A stretch of DNA of 32,740 bases, taken from the IMG/VR virus record IMGVR_UViG_3300010885_008217, positions 1 through 32,740 of that record. One strand, 5' to 3'. Position numbers and translations under genes: made by a program. Positions 7,333-14,719 of the stretch are shown here, piece by piece. The notes beneath the pieces are model-generated. The model had not been told where the DNA came from. It ran no database searches and worked only from the letters and a program-made list of their open reading frames with translations. The stretch is from a virus. Position 1 is the stretch's first letter. The number at the start of each line of letters is the position of its first letter.

Positions 7333-9582
7333 ATGATTAAAACAATTTACCAAGAGTATCAATCACTTGGTCTAAAGGTTATCCCTATCGAATGGGACAC
7401 AGTTAATAAATGCCCAGTATCGCATCGAGAGTGGCAATCTGATAACTTACCGATTTATGATTATCACAATGCTTTAATGGTGGCAACTGGTAACGATTGG
7501 GCAGCCTTAGACTTTGACATAAAGAATACTGATGATAAGGAAATATTTAATAAGTGGCTTGCTATTATCAAGAATCAAAAACCTGATATCTTAGACAAAG
7601 TATTTATTGAGCAAACAAGAAATAAAGGTTATCATGTATGGATTAAGTATAAATACTTAACAAAGAAATTATCATTAGCTGATTCCTTGCAAGGTGCTGA
7701 GGTAATAGCTTTATACGCAGAAGGTCCTTTGGTTTATACTTATCCAACTGCGCAATATGTTGAGTATCACAATTCTATGCAAGATGTCGAATACTTATCT
7801 ATATGTGAATATAATTACCTACTTGAAACATCACAATTTTTTAATGAGTACAAGCCTTCTTACGATCCAAATAAAAAAGCAGTTAGTTACCCAGTAGGAT
7901 TTGAAAAGAAACTGATTTCTTTTGATACCTTGATTAATGATGATACTTGGAATGAGATACTAAATCAAATAGGACTAGAAGTTATTCACGATTTCAGGTA
8001 TAATAAAAAAGATTTCTTTACTGCCTATCGAAGATCTAATTCATCATCTCAGCAAATATCTGCTAAGGTATATTTTAAAACAAAAAGGTTGATGTTATTC
8101 ACGGCATCACTACCACAATATCCAAACTGGCACAATAAACATAACTACGATGTATGGGCATTGCCTCCATCGTTTGTGCTATTTTACAAGAACGATAGGG
8201 ATTGGGAAACAACCATACAAGAAATTGATATGATAATTGATTCATCAGGCATTGACATTGAAGAAGAAACGAAACTTATATCAAATCAGGAATTTCCTTA
8301 TGATATATTCCCTGAAGCCATAAGATCATCATTGTTTCAAGTTGCAGAAGGTCGTAGCCTTGCGCCTCACTTCTTAGCTACATGCGGAATTTGGACCATA
8401 TCAAGCCTAGCTGGAACGATGTATAAGTCAGACTTCAATGGTGATGCACGAAACATATTATTTTGTTTAATGATTGCGCCTATCTCAGTAGGAAAAACAC
8501 CAGCTTACAAGTCTATGTGTGAAAAACCATTGTCAGATGTTATGAAACAATATGATATACAATATAGGGCTGATGTCAAGAAATGGGAACTTGAACTTCT
8601 TGAAGCAAAAAAGAAGAAAGAAGAATTTATAAAAAAGAAGCCAAGAAGATATATACCATTTGCAGTCGATGGTACTACGGAAGGCTACATCGCACTATCT
8701 ATGGACCAGCCTAACGGCTTAGGAGTTTACCATGATGAAGCAGAAACAATCCTAAATGCTGGTAGTTTCAAATCAAATAATGATTCAATTAGTTTCTTTA
8801 CCCAAGCATTCTCAGGTGGAAGGCTCACGCAAATTAGAGCGGATCGCGACAAAGAAAGAATTGTACCTAATTTAAACATTAACTTATTAATGGGAACACA
8901 GCCAAGCAGGCTCCTGAATGTATTTACTAAGGATGCACTTGCAAGCGGATTTACTTCTAGGTTCTTGATGGTAGAATCTGATTATATGAAACTAAATACC
9001 GAAGTTGATCCTTTTGCTAAAAATAAAGAAATGGATCAAGAATGGACAAAAATTGTCCAATACTTGTATAAATTAGGTTATTCTTTCAACACTGGTCAAG
9101 CGCAACAAGTTAATATTACAATGGATGAAGCAGCAAAAAACCTTTATCGTTATTATTATAAATTGAATCTCGAACAAGCCAACGAGAGAATACTTAATAA
9201 ATGCGAAAACTTACTTATCGGTACTGAAGCCAAAATGAGTGCTTATTTTCCGCGTTTATGCCAGTTGATAGCAATCCTTAACAATCCAATTAAACCCGAA
9301 ATTACCGAGCAGTACGTTCATTTAGCATGGCAACTGTACAAGTACTACGCAAATTCAACAATTCGAATAATAATGAAGATGCAAGGTGAAAGCGAAACGG
9401 GTTTAAAATCAGAAACGGAACTTCTTTACAACGCATTGCCATTAACTTTCTCAGTCAAGGAAGCTGAAGAAATCTGCATCAGGTTAAATTTAAAGAAGGA
9501 TAAGTTTAAAAATTCGTTAAGATTTAAAGATTTTAAGAGTTTATTCATCCGTGAAAAGCAAGGTTATTATGCAAAAGTATAA
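7333..9582 (+). CDS. Primase-polymerase / DUF3987 helicase fusion
   Basis: The protein has 749 residues counted from the ATG at 7333; an earlier in-frame ATG at 7294 lies inside the terminator hairpin and is unlikely. The N-terminal part (about 1-170) is an archaeo-eukaryotic-type prim-pol: ATGNDWAALDFDIK has catalytic D60 and D62, and GYHVW has H101. The C-terminal part (about 325-640) resembles DUF3987 phage helicase/ATPases, with Walker A-like APISVGKT at 382-389 and Walker B-like VYHDEAE at 465-471. It would prime and unwind DNA at the phage fork. A lysine-rich helix at about 415-440 links the ATPase motifs. The gene is followed directly by the repeat-rich candidate origin, as often found for replication initiators. 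Confidence 0.8.
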   Translation: MIKTIYQEYQSLGLKVIPIEWDTVNKCPVSHREWQSDNLPIYDYHNALMVATGNDWAALDFDIKNTDDKEIFNKWLAIIKNQKPDILDKVFIEQTRNKGYHVWIKYKYLTKKLSLADSLQGAEVIALYAEGPLVYTYPTAQYVEYHNSMQDVEYLSICEYNYLLETSQFFNEYKPSYDPNKKAVSYPVGFEKKLISFDTLINDDTWNEILNQIGLEVIHDFRYNKKDFFTAYRRSNSSSQQISAKVYFKTKRLMLFTASLPQYPNWHNKHNYDVWALPPSFVLFYKNDRDWETTIQEIDMIIDSSGIDIEEETKLISNQEFPYDIFPEAIRSSLFQVAEGRSLAPHFLATCGIWTISSLAGTMYKSDFNGDARNILFCLMIAPISVGKTPAYKSMCEKPLSDVMKQYDIQYRADVKKWELELLEAKKKKEEFIKKKPRRYIPFAVDGTTEGYIALSMDQPNGLGVYHDEAETILNAGSFKSNNDSISFFTQAFSGGRLTQIRADRDKERIVPNLNINLLMGTQPSRLLNVFTKDALASGFTSRFLMVESDYMKLNTEVDPFAKNKEMDQEWTKIVQYLYKLGYSFNTGQAQQVNITMDEAAKNLYRYYYKLNLEQANERILNKCENLLIGTEAKMSAYFPRLCQLIAILNNPIKPEITEQYVHLAWQLYKYYANSTIRIIMKMQGESETGLKSETELLYNALPLTFSVKEAEEICIRLNLKKDKFKNSLRFKDFKSLFIREKQGYYAKV

Positions 9583-9584
9583 TA

Positions 9585-9808
9585 GAAAAGTTCGCGAAAG
9601 TTCGCGAAAGTTCGTTTTTTTTCCTCTGAAAGGTGCGTCAATGCTGCAAAGGTTCGAAAGTGCGCACTTTACTAAGAGATATAATTTAAATATATATATA
9701 TATATAAATATATATACAGTAGAGAAAAACGAACTTTCGAACTTTTCCGCACTGGCATTGAGTTTCAGCTGATTTTACGCGAACTTTTCGAGAACTTTCG
9801 AACTTTTC
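9585..9808. repeat. Opposed 10-bp repeats flanking an AT tract; candidate origin or operator field
   Basis: On the plus strand three units of GAAA(A)GTTCGC lie end to end at 9585-9614. On the right the same unit is inverted: two copies at 9730-9747 (CGAACTTTCGAACTTTTC) and three at 9779-9808. Between them are GGTTCGAAAG (9651-9660), an overlapping perfect 14-base palindrome AAAGTGCGCACTTT (9657-9670) and an AT-only run of about 30 bases (9687-9716). The segment is non-coding: it begins after the primase stop and ends before the sigma-like gene. Iterons beside an AT-rich unwinding region next to a primase are typical of replication origins. An operator array controlling the sigma-like gene is the main alternative. 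Confidence 0.65.
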
Positions 9809-9828
9809 TCACTTGTAATATTAAATAG

Positions 9829-9836
9829 TACCTTTG
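9829..9836 (+). promoter_or_regulatory. TANNTTTG promoter box directly before sigma-like gene
   Basis: TACCTTTG (9829-9836) ends four bases before the ATG at 9841. A TTTT run at 9804-9807 could be a weak upstream box with a 21-base spacer. If the box works at the usual distance, the transcript would start at or next to the start codon, giving a leaderless or nearly leaderless mRNA. The repeat field overlaps the upstream box region, so a repeat-binding protein could control this promoter. Confidence 0.45.
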
Positions 9837-9840
9837 TTTT

Positions 9841-10302
9841 ATGACTGCAAGGCAAATAATCGAGCAACTTTACCGAAGTGAAGAACTTCGGGAATGCTTG
9901 TCTAAAATAAAGCCTCAGGATTTGCAAGATGATTTACTTCAACATTGCTTTTTAGAATTATTGAACAAGGATGAAACAATAATTGTTAATTTGCATTTAG
10001 AGGGCAGATTTATCGCATACGTGGCAAAGATGATGTACAACATGGTAAATTGGAAGAACAGTGAATTTAACCGTATTAAAATGCGTGAGGTGTTAACTAA
10101 TGACTTTAACCATCCTAGCGAAACAATAGAAGAAGAAAATTTGTTACCTTTGGGTAAGTTGCATTGGGTAAGTGAGAAGGTATTAACATTGTATGCTGAG
10201 CATGGTAGTTATCGAGCAGTTGGGGAAGTAACTGGAATACCTTACCCAACAGTATTTAGAATGGTTAAACAAGCTAAGATTAAAATAAAAAAAATGATAT
10301 GA
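9841..10302 (+). CDS. Sigma-70-like regulator, divergent
   Basis: The protein has 153 residues. Residues about 27-80 (DLQDDLLQHCFLELL to FIAYVAKMMYNMVNWKNS) resemble sigma region 2, where a 'DL.Q..fl.l' helix is followed by a 'f..yv..m..N' helix. Residues about 112-150 (VLTLYAEHGSYRAVGEVTGI, then PYPTVFRMVKQAKIKIKK) resemble the region 4 helix-turn-helix that contacts the -35 element. It is smaller than ECF sigma factors (about 170-200 residues), and the region 2 match is weak. It sits at the early/late boundary, directly upstream of the terminase genes, where a late-gene activator is expected. It may alternatively be a region 4-type DNA-binding activator without core-polymerase binding. Confidence 0.6.
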   Translation: MTARQIIEQLYRSEELRECLSKIKPQDLQDDLLQHCFLELLNKDETIIVNLHLEGRFIAYVAKMMYNMVNWKNSEFNRIKMREVLTNDFNHPSETIEEENLLPLGKLHWVSEKVLTLYAEHGSYRAVGEVTGIPYPTVFRMVKQAKIKIKKMI

Positions 10303-10403
10303 TTTTTGAAGAATCGACAAAATTAGAAAAGTTTTTATTATTGTTTTATGTCTTCATATCAGTTATATTTTTAAGCTACATTATTATTAAACTAATATTA
10401 TGA
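10299..10403 (+). CDS. 34-residue single-pass membrane micro-protein
   Basis: Starting at the ATG that overlaps the sigma-like gene's stop (ATGA), a 34-codon frame runs to a TGA that itself overlaps the next gene's ATG (ATGA). The product is MIFEESTKLEKF followed by a run of about 20 hydrophobic residues ending IIIKLIL, a single predicted membrane segment with a short charged N-terminus. Four-base overlaps on both sides are strong evidence that this otherwise empty 97-base gap is coding. Function unknown. Confidence 0.6.
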   Translation: MIFEESTKLEKFLLLFYVFISVIFLSYIIIKLIL

Positions 10404-10618
10404 CAAAATTTGATTACTTATTCGAAAGAGTACGGCTCGGAATTGATGTTCATCCATCTGAGATCGAGATGGATGAACTTGTGAGCATTGCTCAGAGCAT
10501 TTCACCTAATGGCGACTTCGTTTGGAAAGGATGCCAGTCTTGCGTTAATTACATTGTTAAGTTTGTAGATGAAAATAAAAACCGTTTAAACGATGCCAAC
10601 AAAAAAGGGAAGGGGTAA
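10400..10618 (+). CDS. Small conserved-looking protein upstream of terminase
   Basis: The protein has 72 residues and starts MTKFDYLFERVRLGIDVHPS. It contains GDFVWKGCQSCVNYIVKFV at about 38-56, including a C-x-x-C pair that might bind a metal. It ends with a lysine-rich tail. It is joined by ATGA to the micro-protein before it and overlaps the terminase small subunit by 26 bases. Similar short proteins precede terminase in Bacteroidota phages. A role in packaging is possible but unproven. Confidence 0.7.
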   Translation: MTKFDYLFERVRLGIDVHPSEIEMDELVSIAQSISPNGDFVWKGCQSCVNYIVKFVDENKNRLNDANKKGKG

Positions 10619-11015
10619 GTATATCGAAACTCCTGAAATTTTATGGGAAATGTTTGAAGCATATTGCAAGCAAACAAAAAGCAGACCTTTCATTGTTACT
10701 GACTGGGTAGGTGGGCAAGGTATGAAAGTTGATAGAAAGAAGGAAAGACCTTTGACAATGGAAGGCTTTAACTTGTTTTGCTACGATAAAATAAGTCAGA
10801 TTAAAGATTATTTTGCCAATACGGGAGGAAATTATAATGAATATTTACATATCTGCACGCGCATACGCGAAGCAATAAGGGAAGATCAGATTGGTGGCGG
10901 CATGGCAGGCATTTACAATCCGAGCATAACCCAGCGTTTAAATGGCTTAGTCGAGAAGGTTCAGAACGATGTTAAGGTTGAACAAGGTTTATTTCCTGAT
11001 GTAAAACATGATTGA
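10593..11015 (+). CDS. Terminase small subunit
   Basis: The protein has 140 residues. The N-terminal KYIETPEILWEMFEAY and the middle ERPLTMEGFNLFCYD, followed by the C-terminal GGMAGIYNPSITQRLNGLVE, give the layout of gp3-like DNA-packaging small terminase subunits in Bacteroidota phages. The C-terminal part would contact the large subunit and the N-terminal helical part would bind the packaging site. The large subunit follows at once (TGATG junction). The start at 10593 overlaps the preceding gene by 26 bases and gives the typical basic N-terminus (MPTKKGRGK). Confidence 0.8.
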   Translation: MPTKKGRGKYIETPEILWEMFEAYCKQTKSRPFIVTDWVGGQGMKVDRKKERPLTMEGFNLFCYDKISQIKDYFANTGGNYNEYLHICTRIREAIREDQIGGGMAGIYNPSITQRLNGLVEKVQNDVKVEQGLFPDVKHD

Positions 11016-12202
11016 TGTTTATTCGCACAACCGCAATAAACAAGATACTTAAACTTAAAAAGTTTACGCGTGGCGTACAAGGCGGAAGTTCGGCGGGGAA
11101 AACATACGCGATACTCCCAATCCTCATTGACATTGCTACCAAAACACCATTAAGCGAAATATCCGTTGTAGCTGAATCAATCCCACACTTGAAGCGTGGT
11201 GCCATGAAGGATTTCAAAAAGATCATGGTTGAAACTGGTAGGTTCTTTGATGATAGATGGAACGCTACCGATTTCAAGTACACTTTTGCTAATGGTTCTC
11301 AAATTGAGTTCTTTAGTGCTGATAACGATGCGAAGTTACGTGGTGCTAGACGTGATTGGTTGTACATGAACGAAGCCAATAACATGAACTTCCATTCTTA
11401 CACTGAGTTAGCATCTAGAACAAAGAAAGGTGTTTACTTAGACTGGAATCCTACTGATGCTTTTTGGTTTCACGATGAACTCATAAATGATGCCGATGTT
11501 GATTTCTTGATTATCAACTACATGGATAACGAGGCTTGTCCTGAATCGGCTTTGAACTTTATCAACAAAGCAAAGCAGAAAGCGGATGCTGGTAGTTCGT
11601 TTTGGTCCAACTGGTATCGTGTTTATGGACTTGGTGAGATTGGCTCGTTAGAAGGAACAGTATTTAACAACTGGACTCAATGCGATAATATACCAAAGGA
11701 TGCCGAGTTTATTAGTTATGGCTTAGATTGGGGTTTCACTAATGATCCTACTGCATTGATTGAAGTGTATCGGTATGAATCAAAGATTTATGTTAATGAG
11801 TTGTTGTATCAAACGCAACTAACAAACTCAGACATCGTAGCTAAGTTGAAAGCCTTCCAGGTGAATACTTCGCAGTGTATTGTTGCTGATAGCGCAGAAC
11901 CTAAGAGTATTCAAGACTTAACTAATGCTGGGTATTATGTCGAGCCGGCGCGTAAAGGACCAGATAGTATCAAGGCATCTATTGATAGGCTGCAACAGTA
12001 TGAAATTGTAGTAACTAAAAATAGCTTAAATTTGATTAAGGAATTGCGCCAGTACAAGTGGGCAAAGGACCGAGAAGGTAAAGCATTGAACGCTCCTGAA
12101 GATGTGATGAACCATGCGATTGATTGCTTGAGATATGTTGGATTGAATAAGTTATCGCAGTTTGAGAATTCAGGCGAGTATAGTTTTGCAGATGAATGGT
12201 AG
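11015..12202 (+). CDS. Terminase large subunit
   Basis: The protein has 395 residues counted from the ATG at 11015, which shares a base with the previous stop (TGATG). The ATPase half carries Walker A GGSSAGKT at 23-30 and a Walker B-like WLYMNEANN near residues 120-128. The nuclease half begins at ISYGLDWGFTNDP near 235, which includes the first catalytic aspartate, and a later DSAEP and a C-terminal VMNHAIDCLRY supply further acidic positions. This is a PBSX/Terminase_3-like packaging motor that cuts and translocates DNA into proheads. Length fits the family. A strong terminator follows 26 bases after the stop, separating it from the structural operon. Confidence 0.92.
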   Translation: MFIRTTAINKILKLKKFTRGVQGGSSAGKTYAILPILIDIATKTPLSEISVVAESIPHLKRGAMKDFKKIMVETGRFFDDRWNATDFKYTFANGSQIEFFSADNDAKLRGARRDWLYMNEANNMNFHSYTELASRTKKGVYLDWNPTDAFWFHDELINDADVDFLIINYMDNEACPESALNFINKAKQKADAGSSFWSNWYRVYGLGEIGSLEGTVFNNWTQCDNIPKDAEFISYGLDWGFTNDPTALIEVYRYESKIYVNELLYQTQLTNSDIVAKLKAFQVNTSQCIVADSAEPKSIQDLTNAGYYVEPARKGPDSIKASIDRLQQYEIVVTKNSLNLIKELRQYKWAKDREGKALNAPEDVMNHAIDCLRYVGLNKLSQFENSGEYSFADEW

Positions 12203-12227
12203 TTGTTGTTTATTGATTATATGGTTG

Positions 12228-12257
12228 CCCTGAAGTTTCTACTTCGGGGATTTTTTT
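12228..12257 (+). terminator. Intrinsic terminator after terminase
   Basis: CCCTGAAG (12228-12235) pairs with CTTCGGGG (12242-12249), one G-T pair included, around a 6-base loop. A then seven Ts follow (12250-12257). This is a standard rho-independent terminator at the end of the terL gene. Confidence 0.8.
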
Positions 12258-12266
12258 ATAATTGTA

Positions 12267-12295
12267 GAAACAAAAGTTAATTTCACGCTATAATA
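12267..12295 (+). promoter_or_regulatory. Candidate late promoter element, copy 1
   Basis: Right after the terL terminator, GAAACA (12267-12272), a 16-base spacer and TATAATA (12289-12295) lie just before the ATG at 12298. The same 29-base element, with 22 identical positions by eye, recurs after the other late-region terminator at 21790. It differs from the TANNTTTG box of the host and may be read by the phage sigma-like protein. The ATG is so close that the transcript could be leaderless (a second ATG follows at 12301). Confidence 0.5.
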
Positions 12296-12297
12296 GT

Positions 12298-12957
12298 ATG
12301 ATGACATTGCAACAATATCAACGAATAGCAGGCTTTTACAACCAAAGTGATGATGAAATCACTCAGGTTGCGCTAATCGTTTGCGATATGTTTAACCTAT
12401 CGCATGAAGAAGTTGACAACATGGCACCAGCCAAGTTCATCATGTATTCCAATAAGGTTACTATGCAATTCAAGAAGTTAGGTAAAAAGCCTTACTTTGG
12501 CAGGCTAAAACTTGAAACTGATGCAAGAAAGATAACATTAGGTCAGTTCATAGAGGTTCAGCACTTTCTTAAACAAGGAGAGATAGATGCCATGCACTTG
12601 GTAACTGCATCAATATGGCGCGATTCTAGACAACATCAAGTTAAAGCAGACTTACTACTGAAAAAAAATATTAGATTGATTCTTGCAGACTATACGACCT
12701 TTCTACAATCATTTGCAGAACTATTGCAAGGTTACAAAGGTTTATTTGAATCTGATGAAGTTGTTGAGGAAGATGGCAAGATGGAGAAACCTCATTCTTT
12801 CATTGAACAGTATGGCTGGATATACTCGGCTAAAGAAGTGGCGCAACATGAAGGCATCACCTTAGATAAAGCATTCGATTTACCTATCTTGCAAGCGTTT
12901 AACGCGTTAGCTTATTTGAAGTCTGAGCAAGCATACCAAAAATATATCAACAAATGA
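12298..12957 (+). CDS. Structural-operon protein, possibly a tail assembly factor
   Basis: The protein has 219 residues, mostly helical. Its last third (KEVAQHEGITLDKAFDLPIL to NALAYLKSEQAYQK) ends in a helix pattern I associate with tail-assembly-chaperone-like proteins of Bacteroidota phages, where a 'v...L.yLK.k..Y' end is common. It starts the late structural operon directly after a terminator and candidate promoter, and is joined by ATGA to the next gene. A tail-assembly chaperone normally sits just before the tape measure; here three tail genes intervene, so the assignment is tentative. No frameshifted extension was found. Confidence 0.55.
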   Translation: MMTLQQYQRIAGFYNQSDDEITQVALIVCDMFNLSHEEVDNMAPAKFIMYSNKVTMQFKKLGKKPYFGRLKLETDARKITLGQFIEVQHFLKQGEIDAMHLVTASIWRDSRQHQVKADLLLKKNIRLILADYTTFLQSFAELLQGYKGLFESDEVVEEDGKMEKPHSFIEQYGWIYSAKEVAQHEGITLDKAFDLPILQAFNALAYLKSEQAYQKYINK

Positions 12958-13580
12958 GGGCAGCACAACACGAAGCAGTTGATACTGGGTTTATCGATCT
13001 AAACACTTTGGATGCAAGTGATTACCAGCCTATTGACTTATCCGACATTAAAAACACGTTAGTCAACATTGCTGCTACTTATGTTGGCTTAATTCACGAG
13101 AACGCAACTAAAAAAGATGTTGTTTCTAGTGGTGGCATGATTGAGGACATACAAGCAACTGATATCACTACAACCAATACGGGTTATGCGATTGGTATCA
13201 CTGCTCCTGATTATGCAACCTATCAAGATGAAGGTGTTAATGGTTGGAAAGTTAATCGTGGTAGTAGGTTTAATTTTAAGACTAAAGGAACGCGAGAAGG
13301 AACACAGATGTACAACTCACTTAAAGCATGGGTACAAAGAGAAGGACTAAGCGCAAGAAATGTTAAGCAAGGAGTTACCAGGCGAGAACGCAGAGGTATG
13401 AAGATGCAGGATGCTGAAACTAAAACCATTCTTGCAGTTGCAGCAGGCATAAAACGAAGCGGATTGAGAGCTACAAACTTTTGGTCAGACTCAACTAAAG
13501 AAATAAACGCATACATTGAAACTGAAATCGGTATTGCGACAAAAATTGACATTATAAATAATTTATATCCTCAAAAATGA
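12954..13580 (+). CDS. Tail-completion-like protein (HK97 gp10 style)
   Basis: The protein has 208 residues. The central YATYQDEGVNGWK and the later LRATNFWSDS resemble gp10/neck-type proteins, where a 'yA.y...G' turn is followed by a basic helical segment and a 'G....nF' strand. A basic stretch, KQGVTRRERRGMK, lies between. ATGA overlaps join it to the genes on both sides. Head-tail joining or tail completion is the likely role, inferred from pattern and position. Confidence 0.5.
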   Translation: MRAAQHEAVDTGFIDLNTLDASDYQPIDLSDIKNTLVNIAATYVGLIHENATKKDVVSSGGMIEDIQATDITTTNTGYAIGITAPDYATYQDEGVNGWKVNRGSRFNFKTKGTREGTQMYNSLKAWVQREGLSARNVKQGVTRRERRGMKMQDAETKTILAVAAGIKRSGLRATNFWSDSTKEINAYIETEIGIATKIDIINNLYPQK

Positions 13581-14719
13581 CATTCGAATCAACACCACCA
13601 GTATATTCATCCGTAAACGATGCTCTAGTTTATGTGGCTTACGATGCTCACGCTGCTGATCCTGCAACTTATCCAAATTATAAATATGTTGCAGAAGTTT
13701 GGATAAACGGAGTGCAGAAGTTCACGGGTAAATACTTTCCTAATCCTACAACGAATCGTGGGATTATGGATTTCTCATCAGTTGTTCGGGAATACGTTGT
13801 TACTACTTTGCAGCCAACTGGCTCAGGTATCTTAGCGCAAGAACTAGGCGAGGGAAGTTGGTCCTTATCCGTAGTAATTAAGATTCGTGAGGAGTATTCA
13901 GGAACTGTTGGCGCGGTGGTGCTTACTGATTCTACACGGACTTTCTTCAATCACTATAATGGAAGAATCAATAATTTTACTTTGTTGGGTAGTTACCCAG
14001 CGAAGCCAACAACTGATAGACCTACTGAAATCAATCTGACTTTTGCCAGTGCGCAATATTACTTACCATACTTCAGTGAAACTACTGCATCGTTTAACGT
14101 TGTCATTACTGGCGGTACTTCAACGAGAACTAAAACGATTACACCGACTGCAGCCAATACTTTGCAGATTCTTAATATTTCGCCATTAGCCATCAATGTT
14201 GATTACGCTGGTAACTTTACATCATCAACCGAGAGATACACAGTTGCAGTTGGTGGTGTTACTTACACAGTAAATGTACTTTGTCAAGGTATGTATCGCA
14301 ATTACTATGCACACTTCCTGAATAAGTTTGGCGGCTATGAAACGATGATGTTTAACAAGGTATCAAAACGAACTTTCGAAATTGATAAGAAATCGTTTAA
14401 TCAGTTATCATATCGCGTTAGTGGATCGGGTGTTGTATCGGTTAAGTCAGGAAACACGATGTACCAACAAAAGACTGATTTCGCTGGTAGGTTTAAAGAA
14501 CGTTTACGTATGAATACTGATTGGCTAAGTGATAACGAATATCAATGGCTCGCACAATTAGTTACTTCGCCACAAGTATGGATTGAAGATGCAGGAACTT
14601 TATACCCAGTATCAATATCAGGTACAAACTATGAATTTAAAGAACACATTGTTGATGGGTTGATTAACTTGATGATTGATGTCGAATTTGGCGCAACCTA
14701 TAAAACTCAATTTCAATGA
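13577..14719 (+). CDS. Tail structural protein
   Basis: The protein has 380 residues, beta-rich and T/S/Y/V-rich, as expected for a virion component. The N-terminal part (VNDALVYVAYDAH, then YKYVAEVWINGVQ) resembles tail proteins seen upstream of large tail genes in Bacteroidota phages. It is linked by ATGA overlaps on both sides. At 14369-14382 the coding sequence carries one copy of the CGAACTTTCG repeat motif found in the candidate origin, probably by chance. It could be a distal tail or baseplate protein. Confidence 0.6.
   Translation: MTFESTPPVYSSVNDALVYVAYDAHAADPATYPNYKYVAEVWINGVQKFTGKYFPNPTTNRGIMDFSSVVREYVVTTLQPTGSGILAQELGEGSWSLSVVIKIREEYSGTVGAVVLTDSTRTFFNHYNGRINNFTLLGSYPAKPTTDRPTEINLTFASAQYYLPYFSETTASFNVVITGGTSTRTKTITPTAANTLQILNISPLAINVDYAGNFTSSTERYTVAVGGVTYTVNVLCQGMYRNYYAHFLNKFGGYETMMFNKVSKRTFEIDKKSFNQLSYRVSGSGVVSVKSGNTMYQQKTDFAGRFKERLRMNTDWLSDNEYQWLAQLVTSPQVWIEDAGTLYPVSISGTNYEFKEHIVDGLINLMIDVEFGATYKTQFQ

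Noticed and set aside
7294-7335. Earlier ATG for the primase at 7294
   Set aside because: It lies inside the terminator hairpin and adds a phenylalanine/isoleucine-rich translation of the T-run (VFFIFIF).
9551-9772. 73-codon frame starting inside the primase gene and crossing the repeat field
   Set aside because: It begins with GTG, and its sequence is translated iterons and AT tract (repeated RESS/RKF and YIYI), so it is not protein-like.
9585-9808. CRISPR array
   Set aside because: The units are 10 bases, mostly end to end and present in both orientations; there are no regular spacers and no cas genes.
13223-13552. 109-codon minus-strand frame inside the tail-completion gene
   Set aside because: It is a shadow of a conserved plus-strand gene in a co-oriented operon, with no start context.
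14369-14382. Copy of the origin-type repeat in a tail gene
   Set aside because: It is a single copy in coding sequence with no array or symmetry, so it is probably chance.
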